This document shows, piece by piece, positions 37,532-46,386 of a stretch of DNA of 64,000 bases (position 1 is its first letter; each line of letters begins with the position of its first letter). Source of the DNA: Cohnella luojiensis. Lineage in GTDB: Bacteria > Bacillota > Bacilli > Paenibacillales > Paenibacillaceae. A program made the position numbers and the translations under genes. The notes beneath the pieces are model-generated. The model was not told the origin of the DNA. It did not search any database and saw nothing but the letters and a program-made list of their open reading frames with translations. Location of the stretch: the NCBI RefSeq assembly GCF_004564235.1, contig NZ_SOMN01000009.1, positions 80,090-144,089 of the forward strand. The letters run 5' to 3'.

Positions 37532-37567
37532 TGGTTTGCATTTAAAAAATCTTATGAATCGATACGT

Positions 37568-37596
37568 TGACAACGCCAGGTAGATTGCATAAGATT
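37568..37596 (+). promoter_or_regulatory. Sigma-A promoter of fadR-etfBA-fadH
   Basis: TTGACA (37568-37573), a 17-bp spacer and TAAGAT (37591-37596). The expected start of transcription is near 37603, just before the FadR operator. Confidence 0.7.
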
Positions 37597-37610
37597 GGAT
37601 TAGAAAAAAT

Positions 37611-37628
37611 GAATGACTATTCATTCAG
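37611..37628. promoter_or_regulatory. FadR operator
   Basis: TGAATGACTATTCATTCA is a complete match to the Bacillus FadR consensus TGAATGAMTANTCATTCA. It sits in the divergent promoter region between fadF and fadR, just past the likely rightward start point, and so can repress both operons until long-chain acyl-CoA binds FadR. Confidence 0.9.
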
Positions 37629-37661
37629 TTTTTGATTTGATTCTAGCATCGAGGTGATCGT

Positions 37662-38246
37662 ATGGCAAGTAAAAAAACGGAAAAATTTGATCGGATCATC
37701 GATGCTGCGGTTAAAGTGTTCGCCGAAACCGGTTATCATGGTTCGCAGGTTTCCAAGATTGCCCGCGAAGCCGGGGTAGCCGACGGAACCATATATTTAT
37801 ACTTCAAAAGCAAAGAGGATATTCTCGTATCCCTTTTCCGCGTGCGCCTTGGCGAGCTTGTAGAGAAATTTAAGGAAAGCGTGGAGGCATCGGACACCGC
37901 GGATGGAGCGATTCGCAAAATTTGCGAGCTTCACTATCGTGAGCTTGAGAGCAATCCGGATTTTGCCTACGTTACCCAGATTGAACTCCGTCAAAGCTCG
38001 CTTGAGCTTCGCAAAGCAATAGGCCAAGCTCTCAAGCCATATATTCAATTAATAGAGGAAGTATTGGTTCAAGGAATCGAGGAAGGAACTTTTCGCCAAG
38101 GGCTTGATGTCAAATTAACGCGTCTGCTCATCTTCGGCGGAATTGACGAGGCGGTAACTTCATGGCTCATATCAGGCCGCAAATATTCTCTTAGCGCTCA
38201 AATCAATAGCACCGTTGAGTTTTTCCTAAAGGCTCTCAAGCCTTGA
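37662..38246 (+). CDS. fadR: TetR-family fatty-acid degradation regulator FadR
   Basis: A 194-residue TetR regulator, the same length as Bacillus FadR. The DNA-binding helix-turn-helix lies at about 10-55 (FDRIIDAAVKVFAETGYHGSQ, then AREAGVADGTIYLYFKSKEDIL). It represses beta-oxidation genes and lets go when it binds long-chain acyl-CoA. A perfect FadR operator lies 34 bp before its start, so it represses itself, the etf genes and fadH, and the leftward fad operon. Confidence 0.92.
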   Translation: MASKKTEKFDRIIDAAVKVFAETGYHGSQVSKIAREAGVADGTIYLYFKSKEDILVSLFRVRLGELVEKFKESVEASDTADGAIRKICELHYRELESNPDFAYVTQIELRQSSLELRKAIGQALKPYIQLIEEVLVQGIEEGTFRQGLDVKLTRLLIFGGIDEAVTSWLISGRKYSLSAQINSTVEFFLKALKP

Positions 38247-38286
38247 TTGACATACAGACTCGTAAGCAAAGAGAGGAGCAAACCCA

Positions 38287-39054
38287 ATGAACGTGTACGT
38301 GATTCTAAAGCAGACCTTCGATACCGAAGAGAAGATCACGATCCAGAATGGTCAAGTTTCCGAAGACGGCGTCAAATTCGTCATTAACCCTTACGACGAA
38401 TATGCGGTGGAAGAAGCGATACGGATCAAAGAAGCGAGCGGAGGTCAGGTCATCGTCGTCTCCGCAGGTCCTGAGCGAAGCGCTGAAGCTCTGCGGACTG
38501 CGCTCGCCATGGGTGCAGACGAAGCGGTACTCCTCTCTAGCGACGGCATTCCTTCCGATGAATATTCCGTTTCCGTCGCGCTTGCAGCCTACTTCTCGGA
38601 TAAATCTTTCGATCTTATCCTCGGCGGCAATTTCTCCGTCGATAACGGCGCAGGTCAAGTCGCTATCCGCCTGGCCGAGCAGCTCGGAATCCCTCATGTC
38701 TCTTCGATTACCAAGCTTGAATTGTCCAACGGAAAAGCGAGCGTAGAGAGAGACGCCGAGGGTGACTTGGAGGTATTGGAAATCTCCCTCCCTTCCCTAT
38801 TCACTGCCCAACAAGGGTTGAATGAGCCTCGTTATCCCTCGCTCCCCGGCATCATGAAAGCGAAGAAGAAGCCTTTCCATCACATTACATTGAATGAACT
38901 CGCCATTGATCCCGATTTGTTGAAGGCAAGAACCAAGCAAACCGAGATTAGCCTTCCGCCGGCAAGGATAGCGGGCCAAATTCTTCAAGGCGATCTGCCG
39001 TCGCAAGCTGCCCATCTCGTAGAACTGCTTCGCACGAAGTCTAAAGTCATTTAA
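38287..39054 (+). CDS. etfB: Electron transfer flavoprotein beta subunit
   Basis: A 255-residue EtfB that accepts electrons from acyl-CoA dehydrogenase as part of the FAD/AMP-containing EtfAB dimer. Typical segments: the opening YVILKQTFDTEEKI, NPYDEYAVEEAIRIKE, and GADEAVLLS. GAGGAG precedes the ATG. It lies 40 bp after fadR in the same operon. Confidence 0.94.
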   Translation: MNVYVILKQTFDTEEKITIQNGQVSEDGVKFVINPYDEYAVEEAIRIKEASGGQVIVVSAGPERSAEALRTALAMGADEAVLLSSDGIPSDEYSVSVALAAYFSDKSFDLILGGNFSVDNGAGQVAIRLAEQLGIPHVSSITKLELSNGKASVERDAEGDLEVLEISLPSLFTAQQGLNEPRYPSLPGIMKAKKKPFHHITLNELAIDPDLLKARTKQTEISLPPARIAGQILQGDLPSQAAHLVELLRTKSKVI

Positions 39055-39091
39055 ATCCGGGCGACATTGATATCTAAGGAGGGATCTACTC

Positions 39092-40072
39092 ATGAGCCAT
39101 ACGTATCTGATTATAGCGGAGCAACGCGATGGGAAAATTCGTCAAGTCACTTTGGAAGCGCTTCAGGCAGTTCGTACAGCTTCGCGGGACGGTGACCGAA
39201 TCTCGGCCGTTCTCCTCGGAAGCGAGCTTGATTCCTTGGCAAGCCATCTTTCAAGCTATCCTCTATCCGATATCCATCTCATCGATCATGACAGCTTAAA
39301 GCATTATAATCCGGAAGCTTATCTTGCGGCGCTTACTCCCCTTCTCGATTCTTTACGTCCGGACGCGATTTTCACCGGACATACCGCTTTGGGACGGGAC
39401 CTCGCGCCTGCAATCGCGGCGAAGCTTCAGGCCGGCCAGCTGTCCGATGTAATCTCCATTGAGGGCACCGGAGAAGGAACGGTTTTCACGAGACCTATCT
39501 ATGCGGGAAAAGCCTTCGAGAAAAAGCAATTTCAGAGCTTCCCATGGGTCGTTACCGTAAGACCGAACAATTTTCCCGCAATCGGGCCTTCCCCCTCCGG
39601 ACAGCATGAACGGATCATTAAGGTGGATTATACTCCTCCTTCATCTCTTCATACTTTAGTAAAAGACGTTGTTCGGAAAACAACCGGCAAGGTGGATCTA
39701 ACGGAAGCGAAAATCATCGTTTCCGGCGGTCGAGGCGTCAAAAGCGAGGACGGCTTCAAGCCATTGGAAGAGCTGGCGAATCTTCTTGGCGGCGCGGTAG
39801 GCGCTTCTCGGGGCGCCTGCGATTCAGGCTATTGCAACTATGCGCTGCAGATCGGGCAGACCGGAAAAGTGGTCACCCCCGAAATCTATATCGCATGCGG
39901 AATTAGCGGTGCCATCCAGCATCTGGCGGGCATGAGCCAATCGCGAATCATTATCGCCATCAATAAAGATCCGGAGGCGCCTATCTTTAAGGTAGCCGAC
40001 TACGGGATCGTTGGCGATTTGTTCGAGGTCGTTCCTCTTCTTACTCAAGAATTCCGGAAAGCGCTGGCTTAG
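39092..40072 (+). CDS. etfA: Electron transfer flavoprotein alpha subunit
   Basis: A 326-residue EtfA. The C-terminal FAD domain has SGGRGVKS, the [14 protein letters not shown] segment ([15 protein letters not shown]), [21 protein letters not shown], and [20 protein letters not shown]. It forms the electron carrier with EtfB, and FadF is the likely acceptor. AAGGAGGG precedes the ATG. Its stop codon abuts the fadH start. Confidence 0.95.
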   Translation: MSHTYLIIAEQRDGKIRQVTLEALQAVRTASRDGDRISAVLLGSELDSLASHLSSYPLSDIHLIDHDSLKHYNPEAYLAALTPLLDSLRPDAIFTGHTALGRDLAPAIAAKLQAGQLSDVISIEGTGEGTVFTRPIYAGKAFEKKQFQSFPWVVTVRPNNFPAIGPSPSGQHERIIKVDYTPPSSLHTLVKDVVRKTTGKVDLTEAKIIVSGGRGVKSEDGFKPLEELANLLGGAVGASRGACDSGYCNYALQIGQTGKVVTPEIYIACGISGAIQHLAGMSQSRIIIAINKDPEAPIFKVADYGIVGDLFEVVPLLTQEFRKALA

Positions 40073-40936
40073 ATGATGGGACCCTTCGCGAACGATCTAT
40101 TACGGGACAAAGTCGTTCTCATAACCGGCGGAGCTACCGGTTTGGGCCGTGCCATGGGGGAAAAGTTTCTCGGGTTAGGGGCTAAGTTAGCCATAACCGG
40201 CAGACGCGAGGAAGTACTTAAACAGGCCTCGCACGAAATGAACTCGAACAGAAACGACATTTTCTATAAAAGCTGCGACGTTCGGGATCCCGCACAGATC
40301 CATGAGCTTGTAGAGGCGGTCCAGCAGCGATTCGGCAAAATAGATATTCTCGTTAATAATGCGGCCGGAAACTTCATAAGCCCAACGGAGCGTCTATCTC
40401 CCCGAGCGGTAGATGCCGTGCTGAATATTGTTCTTCATGGGACTTTCTATACGACTTTAGAGGTTGGAAAGCTTTGGATCGAGCAAAAGCAGAGCGGCGT
40501 CATGCTGAACATCGTTACGACCTACGCCTCCTCCGGTTCCGGTTCCGGCTTCGTCGTTCCGTCCGCCGCAGCAAAAGCAGGGGTATTAGCCTTAACCCGA
40601 TCTCTTGCGGTAGAGTGGGCCAGGTATGGCATCCGCCAAGTTGCTATCGCTCCGGGATCCTTCCCTACCGAAGGAGCCTGGTCAAGACTTTCGCCCACGC
40701 CCGAGCTGCAGGAAAAGATGATCAACCGCGTTCCTCTGAAACGCGTCGGCGATAAAGAAGAACTGGCGAATCTGGCTGCCTTCTTGGTCTCCGACTATGC
40801 GGGTTATATGAATGGCGAAGTCGTTACCATCGACGGCGGGGAATGGCTGCAAGGCGCAGGTCAATTTAACGACCTTACCGAGGTGACCGGACAACAATGG
40901 GATGCGTTGGCGGAGATCACCCGGAAAGGGAAGTGA
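40073..40936 (+). CDS. fadH: SDR-family 2,4-dienoyl-CoA reductase-like protein
   Basis: A 287-residue short-chain dehydrogenase. It has the NADP-binding TGGATGLG (about 18-25) and NNAAGNF. At the catalytic place the usual Tyr of YxxxK is Ser (SAAAK within GFVVPSAAAKAG), as in bacterial and peroxisomal 2,4-dienoyl-CoA reductases. It would allow unsaturated fatty acids to enter beta-oxidation. The ATG starts right after the etfA stop, so it is translationally coupled; ATG 40076 is also possible. End of the FadR-controlled rightward operon. Confidence 0.85.
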   Translation: MMGPFANDLLRDKVVLITGGATGLGRAMGEKFLGLGAKLAITGRREEVLKQASHEMNSNRNDIFYKSCDVRDPAQIHELVEAVQQRFGKIDILVNNAAGNFISPTERLSPRAVDAVLNIVLHGTFYTTLEVGKLWIEQKQSGVMLNIVTTYASSGSGSGFVVPSAAAKAGVLALTRSLAVEWARYGIRQVAIAPGSFPTEGAWSRLSPTPELQEKMINRVPLKRVGDKEELANLAAFLVSDYAGYMNGEVVTIDGGEWLQGAGQFNDLTEVTGQQWDALAEITRKGK

Positions 40937-40953
40937 GAGCCTGGCAATGAGGA

Positions 40954-40998
40954 AAGCAGGCTCCTGAGGTCAGCAATTCAAGAGCCTGCTTTATTAAT
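40954..40998 (+). terminator. Terminator after fadH
   Basis: A 10-bp stem AAGCAGGCTC/GAGCCTGCTT (40954-40991) followed by TATTAATAA. It may also act weakly on the convergent YnjF-like gene. Confidence 0.65.
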
Positions 40999-41026
40999 AA
41001 TCCGTTATCTTTTGCGGGTTTTCATT

Positions 41027-41623
41027 TTAGTCGATTTTGTTCTTCCGAAGCCATACATACACATCTCGAAGATGCTTTATTGTTGTGATTAGAAGGAGCA
41101 CTAGAAATAGCCACGCCAGCCCCGAGACTGCCTTCGGAAACAGCATCATCAAAGAAAAAAACACAAAAGCTTCCGTTCGCTCCATGAACCCCGGGTTATA
41201 GTGGAATCCTTTTGCTCCTGAATTGGTGATGACATTGCCGGTTACAAGAAACGTCGTAATCGTAATAAGGATTGCTGCTAAATTGAGCGCTATCGGCAAA
41301 TAAGCATCCGGATAAACGAGTAAAAGCGCAATAATCGAAGCCCCTTCCACTACCCGGTCAAACGTGATATCCAGAATATTTCCCCATTTGGAAGGCTTGG
41401 TCATTCTGGCAAGCGTGCCGTCCACAGCATCGAGATAGCCGGATATCCAGAGAATCGCAACAGCCGCTATGGGAAAACCAAGAGAAAATACGACCCCGCT
41501 TCCTACGCCTATCAACATTGCGATCCAGGTAATCGCATTCGCGGATAATCCGGCTGACTGCAGGATTTTTGCTCCTTTTTCAATTGCCGGTTGGATGGTG
41601 TGACGCGCATAAGAATCCAGCAC
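41027..41623 (-). CDS. CDP-alcohol phosphatidyltransferase family protein (YnjF-like)
   Basis: A 198-residue membrane enzyme with about five helices. It has the family active-site motif in the form DAVDGTLARMTKPSKWGNILDITFD (about 65-89, given here as D-x2-DG-x2-AR, one residue shorter than usual before the G, then G-x3-D-x3-D). Such enzymes transfer a phospho-alcohol from a CDP carrier. It starts at GTG 41623 with its ribosome site inside the preceding ATPase gene, so it is coupled to the transporter. E. coli ynjF has the same place after ynjBCD. The substrate is unknown. Confidence 0.85.
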   Translation of the reverse strand: MLDSYARHTIQPAIEKGAKILQSAGLSANAITWIAMLIGVGSGVVFSLGFPIAAVAILWISGYLDAVDGTLARMTKPSKWGNILDITFDRVVEGASIIALLLVYPDAYLPIALNLAAILITITTFLVTGNVITNSGAKGFHYNPGFMERTEAFVFFSLMMLFPKAVSGLAWLFLVLLLITTIKHLRDVYVWLRKNKID

Positions 41624-41626
41624 TTG

Positions 41627-42688
41627 TTACATCACCTCCTTCGGAAGACACCAGACATTCGAGGTTGCCAGGCGGACTCCCGTTTCCATTCCTCGTTCAT
41701 AATTCGATAAGCCAAGCTGCTTGATTACGACTGATTCCCCGTTTACATTCGCCTTCACTTCCGTATATTCACCGCGAAAAGAGCAGCCCTCTATCGTTGC
41801 TTTTATAGATGACGTAAAATCCAGTTGGAGCCACTCCGATCGAAGAACGATACGAACCGGACCATCAGGAACTCTTATACAATGAGGATGGACCTTTAAA
41901 TCACCTAGAAAAGTTGTTACACGGGTTCCCTTCTTGATTCCATCTAAAACATTGTCGATTCCCATGAAGTCCGCCGTCCAGCGGTTGGCAGGCTCGTAAT
42001 AGATGTTATCAAGCGTTCCCGACTGCTGTTCAGCACCATCCCGGAGTATTAAAAACTGGTCGCCAAGTGCCAGAGCTTCCTCCCTGTCATGTGTGACCAT
42101 GATCATCGGAATCTCCCACATTCGCTTTATATCGCTGATCCAGCTGCCCATTTGTCTGCGAAGCAAAGGATCCAGTTGACTGAAAGGCTCGTCCAGCAGC
42201 AGAAGCTGCGGTTCAATGACAAGAGATCTTGCCAGCGCCACACGCTGTTCTTGTCCGCCAGATAGGGAAGAAAGCGGACGTTGATAGAATCCCGTCAAAC
42301 CGACTTGATTCAAGATTTCTTCCGATCTAACTCTTCGTTTATGAGAAGGCATCCCCTTAAGCTTAAGTCCGATCTCCACATTCGCTCCTACCGTGAGAAA
42401 AGGAAGCAAGTAAGTTTTTTGGAAAATCATGGACAAATTCCTTTTCTCGGGAGGAAGATGATGGATCGGTTTTCCTCCCATTATGATTTCCCCCTCGTTT
42501 GGTCTCAATAATCCCGCAATAAGCTGTAGCAGCGTTGATTTACCGCTGCCTGACGGTCCGAGTATGACAAGCAATTTGCCCTTCTCAAGCGTAAAAGACT
42601 GCTTTCCCAGGGAAAAGGATTTCGCAGGAGCGTATTGGTATGTCAAATCCGTTACTTGCAAAAATGGCTCAGACAATCGGGTCAACAC
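41627..42688 (-). CDS. ABC transporter ATP-binding protein (YnjD-like)
   Basis: A 353-residue importer ATPase. Walker A is GPSGSGKST, the signature LSSLSGGQEQRVALARSL and Walker B LLLLDEPFSQLD. About 120 C-terminal residues form a TOBE-like domain. The start is GTG, 6 nt after GGAGG, overlapping the permease gene by 20 bp. It powers the two permeases encoded just upstream. Confidence 0.9.
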   Translation of the reverse strand: MLTRLSEPFLQVTDLTYQYAPAKSFSLGKQSFTLEKGKLLVILGPSGSGKSTLLQLIAGLLRPNEGEIIMGGKPIHHLPPEKRNLSMIFQKTYLLPFLTVGANVEIGLKLKGMPSHKRRVRSEEILNQVGLTGFYQRPLSSLSGGQEQRVALARSLVIEPQLLLLDEPFSQLDPLLRRQMGSWISDIKRMWEIPMIMVTHDREEALALGDQFLILRDGAEQQSGTLDNIYYEPANRWTADFMGIDNVLDGIKKGTRVTTFLGDLKVHPHCIRVPDGPVRIVLRSEWLQLDFTSSIKATIEGCSFRGEYTEVKANVNGESVVIKQLGLSNYERGMETGVRLATSNVWCLPKEVM

Positions 42689-43499
42689 GACTCGCCTCCT
42701 TTTCTTCGAAGAGATCCTTCTTCACTCCGATAGAGCTAAAAATGACGATGATAAGCGCGGGTAAGACAAACACCATGCATAACGCACCCATGAGCGAGTA
42801 GTCGCCGCTGGATAACGTACTGAAAAGCAGCATCGGAAGCGTAATCAGATTGCCGCCGCCAATGAAAACGGTAAACAAATATTGGCTCCAGGAAATCAAA
42901 AAACTAAATAAAATGCTAAGCGACAAAACCGAACGCAGAAGCGGCAACTCGACCAGTCGGAACGTTTGCAGTCTGCCCGCCCCAAGCAAACGAAACTGCT
43001 TTTCATACCCGATGTCGTATCCGGCATAAAATCCGTATAACAAATATATCGAATACGGAATAGCCGGAATCAAGTGTGACAACAGCACCCCAAGCCATTG
43101 ATCGGATAATCCCGAATGAAGGAACAAGACATGCACGCCTATCGCAATGGAAATGCCGGGAATCAATATGGGAGCTATGAGCAGTAACCGAATCGTTTTG
43201 TTCCATCTCTTCACATAAAGTCCCAAAGCACGAGCTGCTGGATACGCGACTACTTGAGATAGCAAGCTAGTAACGGCAGCCAATCCCAAGCTATTAAAAA
43301 TCGCATCCTTCACTTGCGAGTGCGTTGAAAATACATAAAGCCAAGCACGCTCCGATACGGTTGGAACCAGATCGGGAAATCTCCATTGCTGCGCGAATGA
43401 CCAAGCCAGGAGAGGGATAAACGGGAGAAAAAACAGCGAGATCATGATAGCATGCAAAAAAGCGTAACTTTTACCGTGATTAACGCCGTTTCTCCGCAT
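42669..43499 (-). CDS. ABC transporter permease (second half of YnjC-like pair)
   Basis: A 276-residue permease with about six membrane helices and an EAA-type loop (EKQFRLLGAGRLQTFRLVELPLL). It overlaps the first permease gene by 20 bp and the ATPase gene by 20 bp. E. coli YnjC is one fused permease; here two half-size permeases do the job. Confidence 0.88.
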   Translation of the reverse strand: MRRNGVNHGKSYAFLHAIMISLFFLPFIPLLAWSFAQQWRFPDLVPTVSERAWLYVFSTHSQVKDAIFNSLGLAAVTSLLSQVVAYPAARALGLYVKRWNKTIRLLLIAPILIPGISIAIGVHVLFLHSGLSDQWLGVLLSHLIPAIPYSIYLLYGFYAGYDIGYEKQFRLLGAGRLQTFRLVELPLLRSVLSLSILFSFLISWSQYLFTVFIGGGNLITLPMLLFSTLSSGDYSLMGALCMVFVLPALIIVIFSSIGVKKDLFEEKEASRVDPIV

Positions 43500-44364
43500 A
43501 GCCTTCCCCCCATTTCATATAGAAAATGACAAGAAACATGCTGATTATCGTAATCACGATATTAATGGCCATAGCCTCCGACCGGTAAGTAAGATTCGGA
43601 TTGAGATAGGCTTGATAAGCCAGGATCGGCAGTGTCGGTTTGCTAATGGAGCCCAAGACATAAGGAACTTCAAACGATCCGAATGTATACGCAAACACGA
43701 TTATCGAAGAGGACAGTAATGAAGGCAACATAAAAGGAAAAGTAACGAGCTTCCACCTTTGCCATGCATTCGCCCCGAGCAGCTGCAGCTGCTTCTCGTA
43801 GGGAACGACCCAGGACTTTAGAATGCTAAGCACGGACACCGCAATAAACGGAACTTCCTTCCACACATATTCCAGCACGATTCCTATGCCATTCTGATCT
43901 GTAACCAATACCGGAAACTGCGAGGGCTGCTGAATCATACCTGCCCAGTAAGTCAGCCGGGAGATCAAGCCGCTTTGCCCAAAGAGCAACAATATGGCAA
44001 TTGCGCCTACAACATGCGGGACCGGCAGATTGAACTGCAGCAAGAAATGCAGCCATCGGCCATGCCTTACATACCGGCGAAGCCAGAGTGCCAATATAAC
44101 GGCAATCAAAGCCGAAATAAACGTCGCAGCCAGTGATATCCCCAATGAAAAAAAGAGCGAACGATAAAATATGGCGGAATGAAATAGCTCTATGTATACA
44201 CGAAACGATAAGGTTGTTTTTCCGATTAGCGGGAAGTAATCCAAGCTTTGCACCCCGCTAATGAATATTCCGGCAAAGAACGTTCCCGCCACAAATAAAA
44301 GGGAAGGAACGAGCATACCGCTTAAAATCATCAGTCTGATGGGTTTACTTTTGGAATAAAACAA
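43480..44364 (-). CDS. ABC transporter permease (first half of YnjC-like pair)
   Basis: A 294-residue permease with about six helices and an EAA-type loop (EKQLQLLGANAWQRWKLVTFPFM). It overlaps both neighbours by 20 bp, which shows tight operon packing. It pairs with the second permease to form the channel. Confidence 0.88.
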   Translation of the reverse strand: MFYSKSKPIRLMILSGMLVPSLLFVAGTFFAGIFISGVQSLDYFPLIGKTTLSFRVYIELFHSAIFYRSLFFSLGISLAATFISALIAVILALWLRRYVRHGRWLHFLLQFNLPVPHVVGAIAILLLFGQSGLISRLTYWAGMIQQPSQFPVLVTDQNGIGIVLEYVWKEVPFIAVSVLSILKSWVVPYEKQLQLLGANAWQRWKLVTFPFMLPSLLSSSIIVFAYTFGSFEVPYVLGSISKPTLPILAYQAYLNPNLTYRSEAMAINIVITIISMFLVIFYMKWGEGYAEKRR

Positions 44365-45622
44365 GGTTCTTCCAGCCTTCTTCCAAAGCCGGCGTATATG
44401 CAGCCGGCAGATCAGGGAGCTTATGCTTCAAAAGCACGTCTGCTTGTACGGCCGTCTCGCCGCTTTTGGCTTTAAGCTCATTGTACAGCTTTTTGTTTGC
44501 TCCCTCCAATTTCGAAGGATCGATCCCGATGCCGTCTCCCCAGCCTTTTGCCGGGTCCGCTTTCTCGAACTGCAGTTTCGGATCTAGAATCAGATTGGCC
44601 ACTACCATGGCTGCGGCCTTGTGCGCGGCATTGTATGGAATCGCGACATAATGATAATCGCCGATAGTTCCTGTATCGAAGACGTATGGGCGTGCCGTCT
44701 TGGGCAATTTCCCTTTTCCGATATCCGTTGCGATGCCTCCGATATCCTGCGTGAAGGCAAAATCCACTTCGTTGTTATTGAAAAGCGCGGCGAGTTCAGC
44801 GATCGTTTTGGGATACGTTTCCCCTTTTCGCCATAATGACGGCTTTACCTCGTTTAGATAATCCCAAACTTTCGTTGCTTCGGCATCGAATTCTTGTTGA
44901 ACGAACGGTTTTGACCACTTCTGATGCCCTCCGCTCAACTCGTAGAACAATTGCTTCACAAAGCGAGTGCCCGTAAAGTCAGGCGGCGCATTGTAGGTGA
45001 ATCGTCCGGGATGTTTTTCCGCCCACGACTTCAATTCTTTATAGTTATGGGGCAGTTCGCTCGGCTTCATCCGTTCGGAATCATACACGAATTGAAATTG
45101 CGCGCTTCCCCAGACCGATTCGTATCCTTCCGTGTCCAGGCCGAAGTCCTTTCCGACGGCAGGATTCGAATAATCGACGTATTTTGCATTCGGAAGCTTG
45201 GTTGCGAATGGGCCAAACAAAGCGTCTGCTTGCTTCAAGGTGGCGAAGTTTTCGCCGTTTATCCAAATTAGATCCACGCTGCCGTCTTTGTTTTTGCCTG
45301 CCTGCTTCTCGTTCAGCACCTTATTCACCGCTTCCGCGGTATCACTAAGCGGCACGCGGTGCAATGTGATTCCATACTTATCCTTCAATACGGAACCATA
45401 TTTCCGGTCTACAAATTCATTGATCGCATCGCTTCCGCCCCACATGTACCAATTCACGGTTTGTCCTTTTGCTTCGGCCAGTGCTTGATCCCAACTGCCC
45501 GAAAGAAGAGCATCGCCAGCAGCCTTTCCTTTATCAGCGGAATCTTTACCGGAGCAGGCGGCTATGATCAAGCTAACAAGGCATAAAAAGAGAATAACCT
45601 TAACAGAACGTTTTTTTCTCAT
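44345..45622 (-). CDS. ABC transporter substrate-binding lipoprotein (YnjB-like)
   Basis: A 425-residue lipoprotein; the lipobox is LVSLIIAAC (Cys 23). After a short linker it reads GSWDQALAEAKGQTVNWYMWGGSDAINEFVD, typical of the YnjB group, and contains VDLIWINGENFATL. First gene of a five-gene operon (binding protein, two permeases, ATPase, phosphatidyltransferase). GGAGAG lies 5 nt before the ATG. The ligand of the YnjB group is unknown; the partner enzyme hints at a phospholipid head-group precursor or its alcohol. Confidence 0.88.
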   Translation of the reverse strand: MRKKRSVKVILFLCLVSLIIAACSGKDSADKGKAAGDALLSGSWDQALAEAKGQTVNWYMWGGSDAINEFVDRKYGSVLKDKYGITLHRVPLSDTAEAVNKVLNEKQAGKNKDGSVDLIWINGENFATLKQADALFGPFATKLPNAKYVDYSNPAVGKDFGLDTEGYESVWGSAQFQFVYDSERMKPSELPHNYKELKSWAEKHPGRFTYNAPPDFTGTRFVKQLFYELSGGHQKWSKPFVQQEFDAEATKVWDYLNEVKPSLWRKGETYPKTIAELAALFNNNEVDFAFTQDIGGIATDIGKGKLPKTARPYVFDTGTIGDYHYVAIPYNAAHKAAAMVVANLILDPKLQFEKADPAKGWGDGIGIDPSKLEGANKKLYNELKAKSGETAVQADVLLKHKLPDLPAAYTPALEEGWKNLVLFQK

Positions 45623-45663
45623 AACAACTCTCCAGATGATTAGGTTTTTGTCACGCTTTGATA

Positions 45664-46330
45664 TTTCCTCATAAATCCGGTGTCGATCTTATTCTTAAGC
45701 TTCCAGCACAGGGGTACCGATGATCATATACACCGTTCCCAGACGGGACCGAAAGCCAATCCGCCCGTTAATGAAAGAACTGACGCGGGAAATAAAATGT
45801 TTTGAAATAATTTCAATCACTCCGCTTTCATCTAGATATTAGCATAAATGAATATCTTAACCGAAGTGAATATCAAAAAAACAGCAGTCCAATTTAGAAC
45901 TGCTGTTTTTGATACCGATTCAAAAATTAGTCTATAGTACTGCTGTCATATGCGCTTTCGTAACCGACCAGTGGGAGGCAGTCCAGAATTTGGCTTTATC
46001 CTTCATATAAATCATTTGCGGGGATTCGTGTTTGACATTCAAATCCTCAGCAATCTTGTTGGACACCGGACGGGATTCGATAACTTTGACAAAAGCCAAA
46101 TTTCCAGCCAGAGCGGCAATTCGAGTTTGAGATAAGGGTCGGTTTCGCCCCAGATCAGTTTGACCGGGATATCGTGCGCCCACATTTTGTTAATACGCTT
46201 CGATACACACGTGAAATCGCCGAACCGTCAGGTGTTAAAGCCGGCGTAAACTGCAGACGGTTTACCGTCATACATCACCATAAAGCTGAAACGGCCCTCC
46301 GAGCATCTGGTAAGCGATGGAGAAAAGCAG
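45664..46330 (-). pseudogene. Telescoped remnant of a redox gene cluster plus alpha/beta-hydrolase fragment
   Basis: Four short pieces lie in the same order and strand as their intact relatives. 45664-45706 matches the end of the flavoprotein gene (52577-52619). 45719-45798 matches an inner part of the TVP38 gene (55524-55603). 45872-45914 matches the terminator at 55804-55846. 45916-46094 matches the 3' end of ytxJ (59299-59474). Then 46095-46330 encodes, with a frameshift, KMWAHDIPVKLIWGETDPYL, an alpha/beta-hydrolase piece. An 83-codon open frame (45932-46183) across the YtxJ and hydrolase pieces is a chimera. It looks like an old duplicate that lost most of its inside. Confidence 0.8.
45878..45909. 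terminator. Terminator-like hairpin in the telescoped remnant
   Basis: AAAACAGCAGT/ACTGCTGTTTT with a 10-nt loop, A/T runs on both sides. Nearly identical to the hairpin at 55810-55841. It may now end the ger operon transcript, reading left. Confidence 0.65.
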
Positions 46331-46386
46331 CGAATGATACCGCTTATAAAGCACACGGTAATCAAACATTTCGTCTTTTCCATCCT

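Noticed and set aside
45932..46183. An 83-residue protein gene
   Set aside because: It is a chimera of the ytxJ 3' end and a hydrolase fragment without a ribosome site.
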